Part shown: positions 1-6,397 of the stretch, in pieces | How positions within the stretch are numbered: position 1 is the first letter of the stretch | Layout of the letters: the number at the start of each line of letters is the position of its first letter | NCBI GenBank assembly: GCA_943329505.2 | Contig: CALQED020000078.1 | Span: 1-6,397 of the forward strand | From: Polynucleobacter meluiroseus | Lineage (GTDB): Bacteria; Pseudomonadota; Gammaproteobacteria; Burkholderiales; Burkholderiaceae | Direction of reading: 5' to 3' | DNA length: 6,397 nt | Made by a program: the position numbers and the translations under genes | Notes under the pieces: model-generated | Databases searched by the model: none | Seen by the model: the letters and a program-made list of their open reading frames with translations, nothing else | Told to the model about the DNA's origin: nothing

Positions 1-1232
1 ACTAAGGCCCGCGCTCTAGCCAACTGCCCCCCTGTTTCAACCAAGCGTTTTGCCAAAGCAATCTTGGCATTGCCTTCGGCCATGGCCAGCCAATGACGCC
101 GTTGTCCTTGAGGTTGATGCAAAAAGGTAATTTTTCTTCCAGCTTGCACGTTTAATAATTCATGTAAATCTTCTGGGGGTGCCTCATTCGACTTGCCGAC
201 TTCATCACTAATCGATTGCAGTGAATGATTTAAAACTAAAACGGCAGGAATTAAATTTGCAGTAGACGCATCTTTGTCATTTACATCTGCCAAATAATGC
301 TGCGCAATGAATGCCTCTAATATTTCTGCGGGGGGAGGTAGTTCACCAGAGGCTGTCCGCAAGCCCTTGGGGAAGTATGCTCTGTCACCTAAATGGCGTC
401 CACCGCGCACCATCGCAAGATTGACGCACACCATGCCTTCCATCTGAGCGACAGCGATGATATCAACGTCACCTTCACCTTCAGCAACCGTATCCATCGA
501 CTGTTGCTGCAACACGCTCGATAAATCAGCAATTCTGTCGCGAAGTACTGCAGCCATTTCAAATTCCATCGCATCACTGTGTGCGTGCATTTCTTTTTCA
601 AGCTCTGAAAGCACGCGACTATGATCTCCTTCTAAAAACCGAGTTGCTTGTGCCACATCCTGTCCGTACTGTTCAACATTGAGGCGACCTACACAAGGCG
701 CGCTACAGCGATGAATCTGATGCAACAAACAAGGGCGACTACGATTTTTAAAAACAGAATCTTCACAAGTTCTCAAGCGAAATACTTTTTGTAGAATCTG
801 CACGCTGTTGCGGACTGCCCAGCTATTGGGAAATGGTCCAAAGTAATGATTACGCTTATCTACTTTCCCACGATAAGAGGCAAGCCTTGGAAATTGATGT
901 CCCGTTAACATCACATAGGGATAAGACTTATCATCCCGAAACAAGATATTGAATGGGGGAGCCAACTCTTTAATGAGATTGTTCTCTAGAATGAGAGCTT
1001 CTGTTTCAGTCCGTGTTACTGTTGTTTCATAGCGAGCAATTTTTCCCACCATCAGCGCTATTCGTGGTGATAACTGTTTACTTTGAAAATAACTAGAGAC
1101 CCGCTTTTTAAGATGACGCGCTTTGCCAACATACAAAATTTGTCCCGCCTCATCGAAGAAGCGATATACCCCCGGTAATCCGGGTAGCCGTTTAACATCC
1201 TGCTGAAGGGTTTCAAAAAGCGAATTACTCAT
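1..1232 (-). CDS. uvrC: UvrABC system protein C, excinuclease subunit (3' part cut off by window edge)
   Basis: UvrC makes both incisions around a lesion in nucleotide excision repair, acting with UvrB on damaged DNA in the cytoplasm. I translated 410 codons by hand without a stop; the usual length is about 600-680 residues, so the C-terminal RNase H-like nuclease and helix-hairpin-helix domains lie beyond the left edge. Visible are the GIY-YIG nuclease domain (about 15-95, with PGVYRF at 19-24 and ILYVGKA at 32-38, and the likely catalytic Glu83 in [10 protein letters not shown]), a cysteine cluster C156-X11-C168-X7-C176-X3-C180 matching the proposed Fe-S ligands of E. coli UvrC, and the UvrB-binding UVR helix pair (about 204-239). 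The region after 365 matches the start of the C-terminal half. ATG at 1232 is the only reasonable start: no other ATG lies upstream before an in-frame stop. It has no clear Shine-Dalgarno, and it overlaps the earP start. A Pro-Pro-Pro run sits at 299-301. Confidence 0.97.
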   Translation of the reverse strand, partial: MSNSLFETLQQDVKRLPGLPGVYRFFDEAGQILYVGKARHLKKRVSSYFQSKQLSPRIALMVGKIARYETTVTRTETEALILENNLIKELAPPFNILFRDDKSYPYVMLTGHQFPRLASYRGKVDKRNHYFGPFPNSWAVRNSVQILQKVFRLRTCEDSVFKNRSRPCLLHQIHRCSAPCVGRLNVEQYGQDVAQATRFLEGDHSRVLSELEKEMHAHSDAMEFEMAAVLRDRIADLSSVLQQQSMDTVAEGEGDVDIIAVAQMEGMVCVNLAMVRGGRHLGDRAYFPKGLRTASGELPPPAEILEAFIAQHYLADVNDKDASTANLIPAVLVLNHSLQSISDEVGKSNEAPPEDLHELLNVQAGRKITFLHQPQGQRRHWLAMAEGNAKIALAKRLVETGGQLARARAL

Positions 1233-2301
1233 GCGTTGGGATATTTTCTGCCAAATCGTAGATAACTATGGTGATGCCGGTGTTTGCTGGCGTCTAGCCC
1301 GAAGCTTATCAAGTCTTCATGGGCAGGAGGTACGTATTTTTTGCGATGACCTACCAACCCTTAATTTACTCGCTTCTGGTGTCGATCCCTTCATTAAACA
1401 AAAAATTGATATCCAAGCCTGGGAAGCAAGTTATGACAATACAAGACATCCTGTACAAAGTCCGGATGTAGTGATCGAGGCTTTTGGATGCGAATTACCG
1501 GAACGTTACCTCACCAGCCTCTTGATTGCCCCCATCAAACCCCTCATTATTAATCTTGAGTATTTGAGTGCAGAACCTTGGATTGTAGATTTTCATACCA
1601 AACCGTCGCCCCAATCACACGGCATCCCAAAGTATTTTTTCTTTCCGGGATTCCAGGAAGAAGTTGGCGGCATATTAATTGACCCCGTTCCAGCAGAAGG
1701 TCAAACCGTAGCCAAAAACATTCCGAGCGACTTGAAAGATGTCTGGTCTAAGTTACGCAGTCATGCAAAACGCGTCAGTATCTTTTGCTATCCAGGCGCA
1801 CCCTTACGTCAGTGGCTAATGGATTTGGGTGCTATTGGTGAAGATATCGATATCTTGCTCACCTATGGGCATGCTGAACTTCTAAATCTTACGGGGGAGC
1901 AACCCATTCAATTGCCTGGGAATCTGCAATTACTATCGATGCCATTTGTATCCCAAGATGAATATGACTGGGTGCTATCCCAATGTGATTTCAATATCGT
2001 TCGAGGTGAAGATTCTTTTGTGCGTGCGCAATTAGCAGGTAAGCCATTTATCTGGCACATTTATCCGCAAGAAGATCGTGCCCATGAAGTCAAATTAACA
2101 GCCTTTTTAGATCTCTATCTTGAAGATACCAATCCAGAATTGCGCCTTGCAATTATTGCAGCCATGACTTGGGCAATGCCGAGCGAGTGGTTCTCTACCC
2201 TGAATACTTGGCACACCCATGCTCAAGCCTGGCGTAGCCAATTACTCCAAAACCAAGGGGATGGGGGCTTAGCAGCCCGTCTATTGCGGTTCGTAGCCTA
2301 A
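1231..2301 (+). CDS. earP: EF-P arginine rhamnosyltransferase EarP
   Basis: EarP transfers rhamnose from dTDP-beta-L-rhamnose to the tip arginine of elongation factor P (glycosyltransferase family GT104, formerly DUF2331). The product has 356 residues, slightly shorter than the usual 370-390. The N-terminal signature [19 protein letters not shown] (3-21) holds Asp11 and Asp15, the pair equivalent to the essential aspartates of characterised EarP. The C-terminal nucleotide-sugar site is visible as VRGEDSF (257-263) followed by [16 protein letters not shown] (267-282), the family hallmark; Tyr187 lies in the FCYPG stretch. The two Rossmann-like halves join near 140-180. The start is fixed: an in-frame TGA lies at 1204-1206 and no other start codon falls between it and 1231. 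Shine-Dalgarno is poor (only AAAAAG about 10 bases upstream). The efp gene for its substrate follows after 87 bases. Its upstream region is entirely uvrC coding sequence on the other strand. The rhamnose supply genes (rml) are not in the window. Confidence 0.97.
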   Translation: MRWDIFCQIVDNYGDAGVCWRLARSLSSLHGQEVRIFCDDLPTLNLLASGVDPFIKQKIDIQAWEASYDNTRHPVQSPDVVIEAFGCELPERYLTSLLIAPIKPLIINLEYLSAEPWIVDFHTKPSPQSHGIPKYFFFPGFQEEVGGILIDPVPAEGQTVAKNIPSDLKDVWSKLRSHAKRVSIFCYPGAPLRQWLMDLGAIGEDIDILLTYGHAELLNLTGEQPIQLPGNLQLLSMPFVSQDEYDWVLSQCDFNIVRGEDSFVRAQLAGKPFIWHIYPQEDRAHEVKLTAFLDLYLEDTNPELRLAIIAAMTWAMPSEWFSTLNTWHTHAQAWRSQLLQNQGDGGLAARLLRFVA

Positions 2302-2329
2302 GACCAAGCAATAAAGGCTTGCGGGCGGT

Positions 2330-2335
2330 TACAAT
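2330..2335 (+). promoter_or_regulatory. possible -10 element of an efp promoter
   Basis: TACAAT matches the sigma-70 -10 consensus at five of six positions and sits 53 bases before the efp start, which would leave a leader of roughly 45 bases. No good -35 is found 16-18 bases upstream, and no extended -10 TG is present. A 6-bp inverted repeat (GCGGTT 2325-2330, AACCGC 2351-2356) brackets it, overlapping the first T. Being the only real gap before a usually highly expressed gene makes a promoter here plausible, but co-transcription from earP cannot be excluded. Confidence 0.35.
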
Positions 2336-2376
2336 CTTGTTTTTGATAAAAACCGCAGAAAAATCACTCTGCATCC

Positions 2377-2380
2377 AGGA
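2377..2380 (+). promoter_or_regulatory. ribosome binding site of efp
   Basis: AGGA with eight bases to the ATG at 2389. It is the clearest Shine-Dalgarno among the three plus-strand genes here and supports the chosen efp start. Confidence 0.6.
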
Positions 2381-2388
2381 ATAGCAAG

Positions 2389-2949
2389 ATGAAAACAGCA
2401 CAAGAACTCCGCGTTGGTAACGTAGTCATGATTGGCACCGATGCCATGGTCGTTTTAAAAGCCGAATATAGCCGTTCAGGCCGCAACTCCTCTGTTGTGA
2501 AAATGAAATTCAAAAACTTGTTAACCGGCGCGCCTAATGAGGGCGTTTACAAAGCTGATGACAAGTTCGATGTGGTGATACTTGAGAAGAAAGAATGTAC
2601 CTATTCTTATTTTGCAGATCCAATGTATGTTTTCATGGACGGTGATTACAACCAATACGAAGTTGAATCTGAATTCATGGGCGATGCATTGAACTACCTT
2701 GAAGAAGGGATGCCTTGCGAAGTAGTGTTCTACGAAGGCAAGGCGCTTTCCGTTGCTATGCCTAACTCCTTGGTTCGTGAAATCATTTATACCGAACCAG
2801 CTGTTAAAGGTGATACCAGCTCAGGCAAAGTATTGAAGAATGCAAAATTGGCCACTGGCTATGAATTACAAGTACCTTTGTTCTGCAATACTGGCGACAA
2901 GATTGAGATTGATACTCGCACGGGTGAATACCGCAGCCGCGCTAACTAA
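2389..2949 (+). CDS. efp: translation elongation factor P, arginine-type
   Basis: EF-P binds between the ribosomal P and E sites and speeds peptide bond formation at consecutive prolines. At 186 residues it has standard length and all three domains: KOW-like N-terminal domain (about 3-62), central OB domain (about 68-125) and C-terminal OB domain (about 130-186). The loop [13 protein letters not shown] (28-40) places arginine at position 32, where E. coli has the lysine that is beta-lysylated; the loop closely resembles the Pseudomonas type rhamnosylated by EarP. The adjacent earP gene agrees with this, and no EpmA or EpmB gene is in view. The C-terminal stretch ending [11 protein letters not shown] is typical of the family. 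The gene has its own likely ribosome site and ends in a strong intrinsic terminator, so it is the last gene of its transcript. Confidence 0.99.
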   Translation: MKTAQELRVGNVVMIGTDAMVVLKAEYSRSGRNSSVVKMKFKNLLTGAPNEGVYKADDKFDVVILEKKECTYSYFADPMYVFMDGDYNQYEVESEFMGDALNYLEEGMPCEVVFYEGKALSVAMPNSLVREIIYTEPAVKGDTSSGKVLKNAKLATGYELQVPLFCNTGDKIEIDTRTGEYRSRAN

Positions 2950-2965
2950 TTAACCAGTTACTGAC

Positions 2966-3001
2966 ATTCAAAGGCCCGGGATACCGGGCTTTTGAATTTT
3001 T
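2966..3001 (+). terminator. Rho-independent terminator of efp
   Basis: A 14-bp stem pairs 2966-2979 with 2984-2997 around a GATA loop. The core is GCCCGG/CCGGGC, extended outward by one G-T pair and an AT-rich segment (ATTCAAA with TTTGAAT). Five T residues (2997-3001) follow. It begins 16 bases after the efp stop. It works best on the plus strand; the other side lacks a T run in the opposite direction. Confidence 0.93.
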
Positions 3002-3012
3002 AAATTAGCCTT

Positions 3013-3018
3013 CATAAT
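3013..3018 (+). promoter_or_regulatory. possible -10 element of the gene at 3028
   Basis: CATAAT matches the -10 consensus at five of six positions. TTGAAT at 2992-2997 could be the -35 (four of six), although the 15-base spacer is short and it would lie within the efp terminator's descending arm. A start point about seven bases downstream would fall at or within a few bases of the ATG at 3028, implying a leaderless or nearly leaderless mRNA. This fits the absence of any Shine-Dalgarno before that ATG. The efp terminator makes a separate promoter likely. Confidence 0.4.
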
Positions 3019-3027
3019 ATCCAGACC

Positions 3028-4047
3028 ATGAATAGTGAACTCCCCTTAAAAATTGATCGTTTGGAACTGAATGATCTCCATCAATTAGTAGACTGCGTTC
3101 GTCGCTGTTACGGAGACAGTTACCCCAATACCATGATGTATAACGTTGATCAATTAGAGAGCACTCTTAAGAGTCAATTGATGCACTCGATCGTGGCAAA
3201 GCTCGATGACGGCCAAATCATCGGGCACTGTGCACTGACGTTTGATGGAACTCACAACGTTTCTCCAGAAGCTGGAAAGATGATGGTGGATCCAAACTTC
3301 AGAGGGCATCATGTTGCTGAATCTATGGCTAAAAAACGGATTGATATTGCTCATGAACTTGCTTTACCTGGATTTTGGACTGAGTGCGTCACGAATCATC
3401 CCTATAGTCAACGTGAAATGATTGCATTTAATGCTAAAGAAACTGGCTTGTTTATTGGGGATACGCCGGCGACCATTACGATGAAAGGTCTCGAAAATCA
3501 TCCAGACACACGGATGTCATTGCTGGCTTTTTATCTACCCTTAAATGACCGACCCCATACCATCTTCATGCCAACCCAACATGCTGAACATGCCAAGGCA
3601 CTGGTTAATGACTTAAATCTCGAGCGCAATATTGTTAGCTCTCAAATCGCAGCGAACGGAAAAACGACTTTTCATACCGTCATTAATTCCAGTATCCAAA
3701 CTGCAAATATTTCGATCGATCGTATTGGTAGTGATTTAATTTCGGCTGTGAATCATGAACTCAGAAAACTAGAAGCTCTTAATCTAGCCTCTATCTATTT
3801 AGATATTCCGATAGAACAAGAGGCTGCTGCAAATGCTTATCTTGAGCTAGAAAGTATTGGATTTTTCTGGGGGTCTTGGATGCCCAATTTTTCGACTCAA
3901 GGTGATTCACTGAGACTGCAGAAAATTTATCAAGCTGTAAACGTAGAAACGATTGTTTGCGCACGCGCCCAAGGGGATGACATTAAAAATTATGTTATCT
4001 CTGAATGGGCCAGAGTTGCACAAAATACAAACCTAAAGCAAGCTTAG
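3028..4047 (+). CDS. GNAT-fold protein with two acetyltransferase-like halves, substrate unknown
   Basis: I cannot name this gene. The 339-residue product looks cytoplasmic, with no signal peptide or membrane segment. The N-terminal half (about 7-155) resembles a GNAT acetyltransferase: a helix with CVRRCYGDSYP (23-33), strands with SIVAKLDDGQIIGHCAL (54-70), then the acetyl-CoA segment GKMMVDPNFRGHHVAESM (83-100). In that loop the usual Q/R-x-x-G-x-G/A reads R92-G-H-H-V-A97, with His95 in the glycine position. The stretch TECVTNHPYSQREM (118-131) and following ETGLFIGDTP recall, from memory, GNAT domains attached to anti-sigma-factor-like ATPase domains, but no ATPase domain is present here. 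The second half (about 175-339) ends with AYLELESIGFFWGSWMPNF (270-288) and DSLRLQK, like the last strands of a GNAT fold, but lacks a recognisable acetyl-CoA loop. No Shine-Dalgarno precedes the ATG. Its TAG stop overlaps the opposing nagZ stop. Confidence 0.8.
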   Translation: MNSELPLKIDRLELNDLHQLVDCVRRCYGDSYPNTMMYNVDQLESTLKSQLMHSIVAKLDDGQIIGHCALTFDGTHNVSPEAGKMMVDPNFRGHHVAESMAKKRIDIAHELALPGFWTECVTNHPYSQREMIAFNAKETGLFIGDTPATITMKGLENHPDTRMSLLAFYLPLNDRPHTIFMPTQHAEHAKALVNDLNLERNIVSSQIAANGKTTFHTVINSSIQTANISIDRIGSDLISAVNHELRKLEALNLASIYLDIPIEQEAAANAYLELESIGFFWGSWMPNFSTQGDSLRLQKIYQAVNVETIVCARAQGDDIKNYVISEWARVAQNTNLKQA

Positions 4048-5120
4048 GTGATCAATTTCATCTGCTTCAGTAAACCGATTGCATGTTGATATTCGGCCTC
4101 ATGCTGTAGCTCATTCCACGCTAATGCGGCTGACTTTGGCATCAAACGATTTAAGCGAGTAGCAGACTCAGATTGCTTAGCTTTTGTAAGCTTCAGTTTG
4201 GAGAGCAATTGATCTGCCAGATCGGGTCGATTGCAAATTAAGACAGCATCGCATCCCGCGCTCAGCGCTAATTCAGCGCCCTGCACTACAGAGCCGGCAA
4301 CACTTGCGCCCTCCATAGATAAATCATCACTAAAAATCACGCCTTCAAAGCCCAATTCTTGACGCAGAATGGAATGCAGCCAGATTTTTGAAAAGCCCGC
4401 AGGATGTTTATCTACCTTTGGATAAATCACATGAGCAGGCATCACCGCCGCCAAACTCAGATCTAACCATTCGTATGGCTTGGCGTCATTCTGCAAAATT
4501 TCCTGAAGATTGCGTTCATCTACCGGAATAGCTACATGAGAATCTGCTTCAGCCCAACCATGCCCTGGAAAGTGTTTGCCACAGTTAGCCATACCTCCAA
4601 GACGCAGTCCTTCATTCAGGCTCTTGGCGAGCGCAAACACAATTTGGGGATCACGACTAAAGGAACGATCCCCAATCACGCCACTGCGACCAAAATCTAG
4701 ATCCAATACTGGTGTGAAACTAAAATCTACACCGCAAGCACGTAGCTCTGACGCAAGAATATAACCACAAGCAGTTGCGGCAGCCATTGCTAAGGCAGCA
4801 GATTCTGCAGCATGAGAAGAGTTACTTTGAGAGCCCCAAAGCTCGCCAAACTTCCGCATTGCAGGCAAATGTGTGAATCCATCCGTCTTACAGCGTTGTA
4901 CTCGACCACCTTCATGGTCAATTGAGATGAGTACATCAGGACGTAATTTTTTAATATCGGCTGTTAACTTGGTGAGCTGCTGCCGATTGGCAAAGTTTCT
5001 ACCAAATAAAATCACGCCACCAGTCAGTGGATGCAAAATACGACGACGATCTTCTGCATTTAAAACCTGACCTACGACATCTAATGTACTGGGCCCTGGA
5101 TTCATGGTGGATTTACTCAT
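4044..5120 (-). CDS. nagZ: beta-N-acetylhexosaminidase NagZ (GH3)
   Basis: NagZ is a cytoplasmic glycoside hydrolase family 3 enzyme that removes N-acetylglucosamine from GlcNAc-anhydroMurNAc (with or without peptide) during peptidoglycan recycling; in many Gram-negatives its products also feed beta-lactamase induction. The 358-residue protein is a single TIM-barrel form of usual length (about 340). Seen are VLISIDHEGGRVQR (63-76), GKHFPGHG (181-188) with the Asp193-Ser-His195 dyad serving as acid/base, and GVIFSDDLSMEGA (260-272) holding the nucleophile, Asp265. ATG at 5120 is preferred over Met6 because AGAGGA lies just upstream. It is the last gene of the recO-pdxJ-acpS-nagZ operon, 45 bases after acpS, and its TAA interlocks with the stop of the convergent gene. 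No terminator is evident beyond its end. Confidence 0.97.
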   Translation of the reverse strand: MSKSTMNPGPSTLDVVGQVLNAEDRRRILHPLTGGVILFGRNFANRQQLTKLTADIKKLRPDVLISIDHEGGRVQRCKTDGFTHLPAMRKFGELWGSQSNSSHAAESAALAMAAATACGYILASELRACGVDFSFTPVLDLDFGRSGVIGDRSFSRDPQIVFALAKSLNEGLRLGGMANCGKHFPGHGWAEADSHVAIPVDERNLQEILQNDAKPYEWLDLSLAAVMPAHVIYPKVDKHPAGFSKIWLHSILRQELGFEGVIFSDDLSMEGASVAGSVVQGAELALSAGCDAVLICNRPDLADQLLSKLKLTKAKQSESATRLNRLMPKSAALAWNELQHEAEYQHAIGLLKQMKLIT

Positions 5121-5124
5121 TTCT

Positions 5125-5130
5125 TCCTCT
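5125..5130 (-). promoter_or_regulatory. ribosome binding site of nagZ
   Basis: AGAGGA on the minus strand, four bases before the ATG at 5120. It decides the start in favour of Met1 over the in-frame Met6. Confidence 0.65.
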
Positions 5131-5165
5131 TGATAGATTCTGAATGTCTTTAAACGACTTATAGT

Positions 5166-5558
5166 TTATTTTTGCGTGACGATGACATGGGCAATCGCCA
5201 TGTCTTGCTCATCACTAACGGTGACTTGAGCTTCCCAATTTTTCTCTTGCATAAATTGGGCTAAAGCACCGAGGTAGCTGGTTACAGGCTTACCACTCGG
5301 TTCATTTAAGGTTTGTAAAGAACGCCAAGTCATTGGCATTCTCATTCCTAAACCAATGGCTTTTGAGAATGCCTCTTTAGCGGCAAAGCGCGTAGCTAAA
5401 AAAGCGATACCTCTTTTGTGATTTCTGGCAAGGCGCTGTTTAAAGACCAGCATCTCATCTGGGCCTAAAATCTTTTCGGCTAATCGCCCCTTAGTCCGAT
5501 CATAAGCCGCTTGCAAGCGCCCAATCTGCAGAATGTCTGTACCAATGCCAATAATCAT
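5166..5558 (-). CDS. acpS: holo-[acyl-carrier-protein] synthase AcpS
   Basis: AcpS transfers the 4'-phosphopantetheine group of coenzyme A to the serine of acyl carrier protein, switching on fatty acid synthesis in the cytoplasm. The 130-residue product has the normal length. It starts directly with the strand [10 protein letters not shown] holding the magnesium-binding Asp8, and has the second signature [13 protein letters not shown] (57-69) with Lys61 and Glu62 as metal and CoA ligands. The C-terminal strand [10 protein letters not shown] (118-127) is typical. Its ATG overlaps the pdxJ TGA in the tetranucleotide ATGA (5555-5558), and the nearest purine-rich stretch lies too far upstream for a good Shine-Dalgarno, so translation is probably coupled to pdxJ. 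The order pdxJ-acpS is widely conserved in proteobacteria. Confidence 0.98.
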   Translation of the reverse strand: MIIGIGTDILQIGRLQAAYDRTKGRLAEKILGPDEMLVFKQRLARNHKRGIAFLATRFAAKEAFSKAIGLGMRMPMTWRSLQTLNEPSGKPVTSYLGALAQFMQEKNWEAQVTVSDEQDMAIAHVIVTQK

Positions 5559-6322
5559 GTTGATGACTTTGCTCTACCTTGTGCCATTAGGGATTTCATA
5601 TCAGTAATGGCTTTTTGCCAACCCTTAAATACAGACTCAGCCACAATAGCATGACCAATATTGAGTTCAGATAGTTCTGCAATAGCAGCTATCGGCATGA
5701 CATTACCTTCATGCAAACCATGACCAGCGTTGACTCTCAGGCCAATACTCTTACCAAATTGAGCGGCTCTTCGAATACGCTCTAATTCAATTGCTTGTTC
5801 AGTGCCCGATACATCGGCGTAACGCCCAGTATGTAACTCCACTACAGTAGCGCCAATATCTTTAGCTGCCTGAATTTGCTTTTCTTCTGGATCAATAAAG
5901 AGTGATACCCGAATACCTGCATCTTGCAATTGTTTGGTAGCAGCCTTTACTGCCTCAAATTTACCTAAGATATCTAGGCCACCCTCAGTAGTGACCTCTT
6001 CACGCTTCTCGGGAACCAAACAGACATCATGCGGCTTTACCTTGCAGGCGATGTTCAGCATTTCAGGTGTCACTGCACACTCAAGATTCATACGGGTCTT
6101 AATCAGGGGGCGCAAAGCAAATAGATCTGCATCTTTAATATGACGACGATCTTCTCGTAAATGTAAGGTAATTAAATCAGCGCCAGCCTCTTCTGCTAAT
6201 TGCGCAGCCTTCAGTGGATCTGGATAAACCGTTCCACGTGCATTACGTAAGGTCGCAACGTGATCAATATTGATGCCGAGCTCTAAGGCATCATGGGTCG
6301 CTTGGGCTGCTAAGGCTGTCAT
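5555..6322 (-). CDS. pdxJ: pyridoxine 5'-phosphate synthase PdxJ
   Basis: PdxJ condenses 1-deoxy-D-xylulose 5-phosphate with 3-amino-2-oxopropyl phosphate to give pyridoxine 5'-phosphate, the ring-closing step of the DXP-dependent vitamin B6 pathway. The 255-residue TIM-barrel protein is slightly longer than E. coli PdxJ because of about nine extra residues at the N-terminus. Landmarks are [15 protein letters not shown] (16-30), [12 protein letters not shown] (51-62) with His54, NLE with Glu81, [13 protein letters not shown] (103-115), [10 protein letters not shown] with Glu162, and NAGHGL with His201; these correspond to E. coli His45, Glu72, Glu153 and His193. All active-site residues are present. 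Its ATG is 12 bases after the recO stop with only a weak ribosome site, and its stop overlaps acpS. A slightly later start cannot be excluded, but no other Met precedes the conserved core. Confidence 0.98.
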   Translation of the reverse strand: MTALAAQATHDALELGINIDHVATLRNARGTVYPDPLKAAQLAEEAGADLITLHLREDRRHIKDADLFALRPLIKTRMNLECAVTPEMLNIACKVKPHDVCLVPEKREEVTTEGGLDILGKFEAVKAATKQLQDAGIRVSLFIDPEEKQIQAAKDIGATVVELHTGRYADVSGTEQAIELERIRRAAQFGKSIGLRVNAGHGLHEGNVMPIAAIAELSELNIGHAIVAESVFKGWQKAITDMKSLMAQGRAKSST

Positions 6323-6334
6323 CTTAGTAGATTA

Positions 6335-6397
6335 CTAGATTTTCTTCAAATCAATCAAAATTTGACGAGTCGTCAAGACTTGATCTTGTAAATGCAA
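6335..6397 (-). CDS. recO: DNA repair protein RecO, C-terminal fragment (cut by window edge)
   Basis: Only the last 20 codons and a TAG stop are in the window; translation gives LHLQDQVLTTRQILIDLKKI. The ending with a TRQ-hydrophobic-LKK pattern resembles the C-terminus of betaproteobacterial RecO as I recall it. Position supports it strongly, since recO directly precedes pdxJ and acpS in many proteobacteria. RecO loads RecA onto SSB-coated DNA together with RecR. Too little is present to see its OB fold or zinc site. The call rests mainly on gene order. Confidence 0.75.
   Translation of the reverse strand: MHLQDQVLTTRQILIDLKKI

Noticed and set aside
389..601. Minus-strand open frame inside uvrC
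   Set aside because: It lies in a different frame of the same strand as the clearly conserved UvrC sequence and shows no protein-like features.
1171..1184. CCCGG-TAAT-CCGGG hairpin as a terminator or attenuator near the uvrC start
   Set aside because: It encodes the repeated Leu-Pro-Gly of UvrC (residues 17-21), has no following T run on either strand, and lies at the start rather than the end of the genes.
1307..1312. TTGATA on the minus strand as a -35 box for uvrC
   Set aside because: It matches the consensus at five of six positions, but the hexamer 17 bases downstream (CAGCAA) is a poor -10, and it lies in conserved earP codons.
2195..2401. Minus-strand open frame across the earP end and efp start
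   Set aside because: It is a shadow of earP codons with no family resemblance and no ribosome site; it would also cover the efp leader.
3713..3722. CGATCGATCG palindrome in the GNAT-like gene
   Set aside because: It is short and explained by codons for Ser-Ile-Asp-Arg; nothing else around it suggests a site.
5158..5163. TATAAG on the minus strand as a -10 for a separate nagZ promoter
   Set aside because: No acceptable -35 lies 16-18 bases upstream, and nagZ fits the operon with a 45-base gap.

Overview
The window reads as a compact core-chromosome segment of a betaproteobacterium in Burkholderiales, most likely Polynucleobacter or a close relative. Three things point there. The gene order recO-pdxJ-acpS-nagZ is typical of the group. 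EF-P carries an arginine at its modification site and sits next to EarP. Base composition is moderate rather than the high GC of Burkholderia or Bordetella. The genus is an inference from gene content and style, not from a search. I see no mobile element, CRISPR array, rRNA or tRNA, and no stretch over 300 bases lacks a gene.

Layout. The first 1232 bases are the 5' two thirds of uvrC on the minus strand, running off the left edge. Head to head with it on the plus strand is earP, and the two ATG codons interlock in one CATG tetranucleotide (1230-1233). An 87-base gap follows, then efp, closed by a strong intrinsic terminator at 2966-3001. A plus-strand gene of uncertain function (3028-4047) encodes a 339-residue protein that looks like two GNAT-fold halves, the second degenerate. 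Its stop codon interlocks with that of nagZ, which converges from the minus strand. From there to the right edge is one minus-strand operon, in transcription order recO (last 20 codons only), pdxJ, acpS, nagZ.

How the genes work together. EarP and EF-P are enzyme and substrate: EarP puts a rhamnose from dTDP-rhamnose on Arg32 of EF-P, and modified EF-P rescues ribosomes stalled at polyproline. The UvrC encoded opposite earP itself contains a Pro-Pro-Pro run (residues 299-301), so it is a plausible EF-P client. The minus-strand operon groups housekeeping functions: recombinational repair (RecO), pyridoxal phosphate synthesis (PdxJ), acyl carrier protein activation (AcpS) and peptidoglycan recycling (NagZ).

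I found no clearly new biological system. The points most worth a second look are the zero-spacing uvrC/earP divergent junction, the unassigned double-GNAT protein with its altered acetyl-CoA loop and possibly leaderless mRNA, and the terminator-free convergent junction with nagZ.
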